Assembly (NCBI RefSeq): GCF_030413175.1
Contig: NZ_CP129212.1
Location: 4,402,001-4,466,000 of the forward strand
Length of the DNA: 64,000 nt
Direction of reading: 5' to 3'
Origin: Bradyrhizobium roseum
GTDB lineage: Bacteria > Pseudomonadota > Alphaproteobacteria > Rhizobiales > Xanthobacteraceae
Positions 62,193-64,000 of the stretch are shown here, piece by piece. A model generated the notes under the pieces. It searched no databases and had not been told where the DNA came from. It was given only the letters and a program-made list of their open reading frames with translations. How positions within the stretch are numbered: the stretch's first letter is position 1; each line of letters starts with the position of its first letter. A program made the position numbers and the translations under genes.

Positions 62193-62741
62193 TCAGTTGG
62201 TCCGTACCTCAGGGTGTTCATGCTGGCTTTGGTCGCTGGGCGTGTCACTGCCCAGTACATATTCGCGCGGTATTTCCGTGAACGTCACCACCCGGCCGCC
62301 GTTGGCGGCGGCAAAGGCGTCGGCGGCCTCACGATTGCCGAACGGCACCGCTTCGGCTGCGCCCATTCCGCCCTGCTTCCGGCCTTCGATCACAAAGAAG
62401 GCTTTGCGCGCCTCTACCCAGTTGGTGGCGCCCGGATCGTCCCAGCTTTTCGCCCGCGCCATGTCCGATACATAGATCGCCCTGATGTCACGGGGCTGAT
62501 CGGGCATCAGGGTGAACGCCACGGTGTCGCGCACGGAGGAGAACCAGAACGGATCGACCCGACCGGCGGTGATGATCTGTCCCTTCGGTCCAGGATGTTC
62601 GAGCAGGTTCATGCCGCAGAACACGCCCATGGCGTCGCTGTTGAGCGCCACCGGCGGCGGCGCGACCGAATTCGCCGCCTCCTGATTACATCCCGCGAGG
62701 AAGATTGTCGCGACGAGCGCGCACAGGATTCGAAAGCTCAT
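62193..62741 (-). CDS. nosL: NosL copper-binding lipoprotein
   Basis: A 182-residue lipoprotein with lipobox LAGC at residues 15-18. The Cu(I) site is FCGMNLLEHPGPKGQII, with Cys-Gly-Met-x3-Glu as in other NosL proteins. Further motifs are FWFSSVRDTVAFTLMPDQP and FVIEGRKQGGMGAAEAVPF. NosL delivers copper to NosZ. It overlaps nosY by 4 bp and is followed by nosX. Confidence 0.93.
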   Translation of the reverse strand: MSFRILCALVATIFLAGCNQEAANSVAPPPVALNSDAMGVFCGMNLLEHPGPKGQIITAGRVDPFWFSSVRDTVAFTLMPDQPRDIRAIYVSDMARAKSWDDPGATNWVEARKAFFVIEGRKQGGMGAAEAVPFGNREAADAFAAANGGRVVTFTEIPREYVLGSDTPSDQSQHEHPEVRTN

Positions 62742-63565
62742 AATTCCCTCCGCGCAAAGAATGCGGTTGCGAGTCCAAGCGGTACGGCGATCCAGACCAG
62801 AAGACCGAGCAGCAGCGCGCCGATCCCCGTGCTCGCGGTCCCCGCCAGCCCGGCCATGCCGGAGAACTGGCTCACGTTGAACCCGGTCAGGTTGGTCAGG
62901 CGATAAAGATCGGTCGGATTGAGAAACAGCAGCGCCTCCAGCACCGACGCCGTGACGACGCGTCCCTGATCGACCACGAGGATGCCGAGCAGCGCCATGT
63001 CGAACACCAGCACCATCAGCAGCCAGATGCCGACCGAGATGCCCGCGGCGGTGCCGCGGTCGCGCACCAGGCTGGAGATCAGATATCCGATCGCGACGAA
63101 TATCGCGCCGAGCAGGATCGAGGTCCCGAGCATGGAGGCGAAGGCGTACCAGCTCGCCGCCAGCACCGAGGCGCCCGTGATGGCGAGCGCCGCCGCCGCC
63201 GCGCCATATCCGATCACGGTGGCGAAGGCGAGGATCAGCACATGGCCGCAGAATTTCCCCAGCAGGACCTGGTAGCGGCCGACGGGATAGCTGAGCAGCA
63301 GGATCATGGTGCCGCGCTCCATCTCGCCGACTACAGCGTCATGCGAGATCAAAAGCGCAATCAGCGGCAGCAGAAAGATGGTGAGGCTGGACAGACTGAC
63401 CACCACCACGTCGAGAGCGCTGGCGCCGACATTGCCGGTCGGCGCGCTGCCGAGAAAGGTCAGCGATAGCGACAGTGCCGCCAGTAGCAGCGTGGTGGCG
63501 AGAACCCAGCGGTTGCGCAGCCCTTCCTTGATCTCCTTGGCGGCGATGATAACGATATTTCTCAC
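62738..63565 (-). CDS. nosY: NosY membrane subunit of the Nos ABC transporter
   Basis: A 275-residue protein, GTG start overlapping the nosF stop. Six membrane helices are visible, among them LTIFLLPLIALLISHDAVVGE and GTSILLGAIFVAIGYLISSL. The family motif HDAVVGEMERGTMILLLSYP is present. NosY pairs with NosF (ATPase) and NosD to supply copper to N2O reductase. Confidence 0.94.
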   Translation of the reverse strand: MRNIVIIAAKEIKEGLRNRWVLATTLLLAALSLSLTFLGSAPTGNVGASALDVVVVSLSSLTIFLLPLIALLISHDAVVGEMERGTMILLLSYPVGRYQVLLGKFCGHVLILAFATVIGYGAAAAALAITGASVLAASWYAFASMLGTSILLGAIFVAIGYLISSLVRDRGTAAGISVGIWLLMVLVFDMALLGILVVDQGRVVTASVLEALLFLNPTDLYRLTNLTGFNVSQFSGMAGLAGTASTGIGALLLGLLVWIAVPLGLATAFFARREL

Positions 63566-64000
63566 GCGGCATTCTCCCGCAGAAAATGGGCATAGAGGTC
63601 GTCCAGCGTCGGCGCCGCGATTTCGATATTGGTGACACCGGGATTGCCGGCGGCGGCGCGCAACAGCGCCATCTTGGCGGCATCGTCGGGCACCAGCAGG
63701 ATGCGGCCGTGGGGAGCCGGGCCACTCGGCCCGTTCATCCAGGCCGGCGGCATGGTGGCGCCGGGCGCCAATTCGAGCGAGACGCGGATCGGCAGTTGCG
63801 AGATCGAACGCAGCTCCGCAAGCGAGCCCTGCGCCGCCAGCTGTCCGCGATTCATGATCAGGACATGCTCGGCGCGATCTTCGAGCTCGTTCAAGGCGTG
63901 CGAGGAGATCAGCACGGTGGCGCCGTCGTCTCGCAATTCGTTCAGGATTTCGTAGAAGGTCTGGCGGAGCGCCGGATCCAAGCCGGTGGTCGGCTCGTCC
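63562..64000 (-). CDS. nosF: NosF ATPase (partial; C-terminal 145 residues)
   Basis: The frame enters from the right edge at DEPTTGLDPALRQTF, the Walker B/D-loop of an ABC ATPase, followed by ATVLISSHALNELEDRAEHVL (switch His) and a C-terminal extension. The order nosF-nosY-nosL-nosX with 4-bp overlaps is that of known nos clusters; nosD, nosZ and nosR are expected outside the window to the right. Confidence 0.94.
   Translation of the reverse strand, partial: DEPTTGLDPALRQTFYEILNELRDDGATVLISSHALNELEDRAEHVLIMNRGQLAAQGSLAELRSISQLPIRVSLELAPGATMPPAWMNGPSGPAPHGRILLVPDDAAKMALLRAAAGNPGVTNIEIAAPTLDDLYAHFLRENAA

Overview
The window looks like chromosomal DNA of a high-GC alphaproteobacterium of the Bradyrhizobium/Rhodopseudomonas group. 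This is inferred from base composition, the nar and nos gene content, and the FecR/ECF and filamentous-haemagglutinin families; no 16S or other marker is present. Almost every gene reads on the minus strand. The exceptions are a small serine-recombinase island, a Crp/Fnr regulator and one tiny ORF.

Region 1 (1-28000, minus) is a continuous two-partner secretion (TPS) locus with its own regulators and a TonB-type energy apparatus. In transcription order it holds: an STN-TonB_C hybrid, ECF sigma, FecR, a 3592-residue filamentous haemagglutinin-like exoprotein (TpsA), a trypsin-like protease, a small secreted TonB_C-like protein, a second STN-TonB_C hybrid, a TonB-like protein, a second ECF sigma, a second FecR, the TpsB outer-membrane pore, an ExbB fused to DUF2341 and LamG domains, ExbD, a hypothetical protein, a poly-proline TonB, a coiled-coil porin, a periplasmic coiled-coil protein, a SurA-like prolyl isomerase and the edge of one more gene. 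No TonB-dependent receptor is encoded, although five proteins carry a TonB_C-like domain and two sigma/FecR pairs are present. The STN domain normally found on the receptor sits instead on the TonB-like hybrids. I regard this as the candidate undescribed system of the window.

Region 2 (28000-41400, minus) is a type I secretion system: a 3356-residue RTX protein combining Calx-beta, choice-of-anchor-I, ExeM/NucH-type nuclease, 5'-nucleotidase and VCBS/cadherin-like parts, then an ABC exporter and a membrane-fusion protein. A strong hairpin separates substrate from exporter. The substrate looks like an extracellular DNA/nucleotide degrading enzyme.

Region 3 (41400-45230) is a probable mobile island: a small gene, a large serine recombinase on the plus strand, an S1/P1-type secreted nuclease, and a tRNA 3'-end-like sequence with an encoded CCA.

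Region 4 (45230-59950) is a dissimilatory nitrate reduction operon, narK(fused)-narG-narH-narJ-narI-PPIase-small protein-beta carbonic anhydrase-mog-DUF2478-moeA. It diverges from a Crp/Fnr-type regulator across an intergenic region with a TTGAT-N4-ATCAC box.

Region 5 (59950-64000, minus) holds a c-type cytochrome and the end of a nitrous oxide reductase maturation cluster, nosF(partial)-nosY-nosL-nosX. Together regions 4 and 5 describe a denitrifier with membrane-bound nitrate reductase and N2O reduction.
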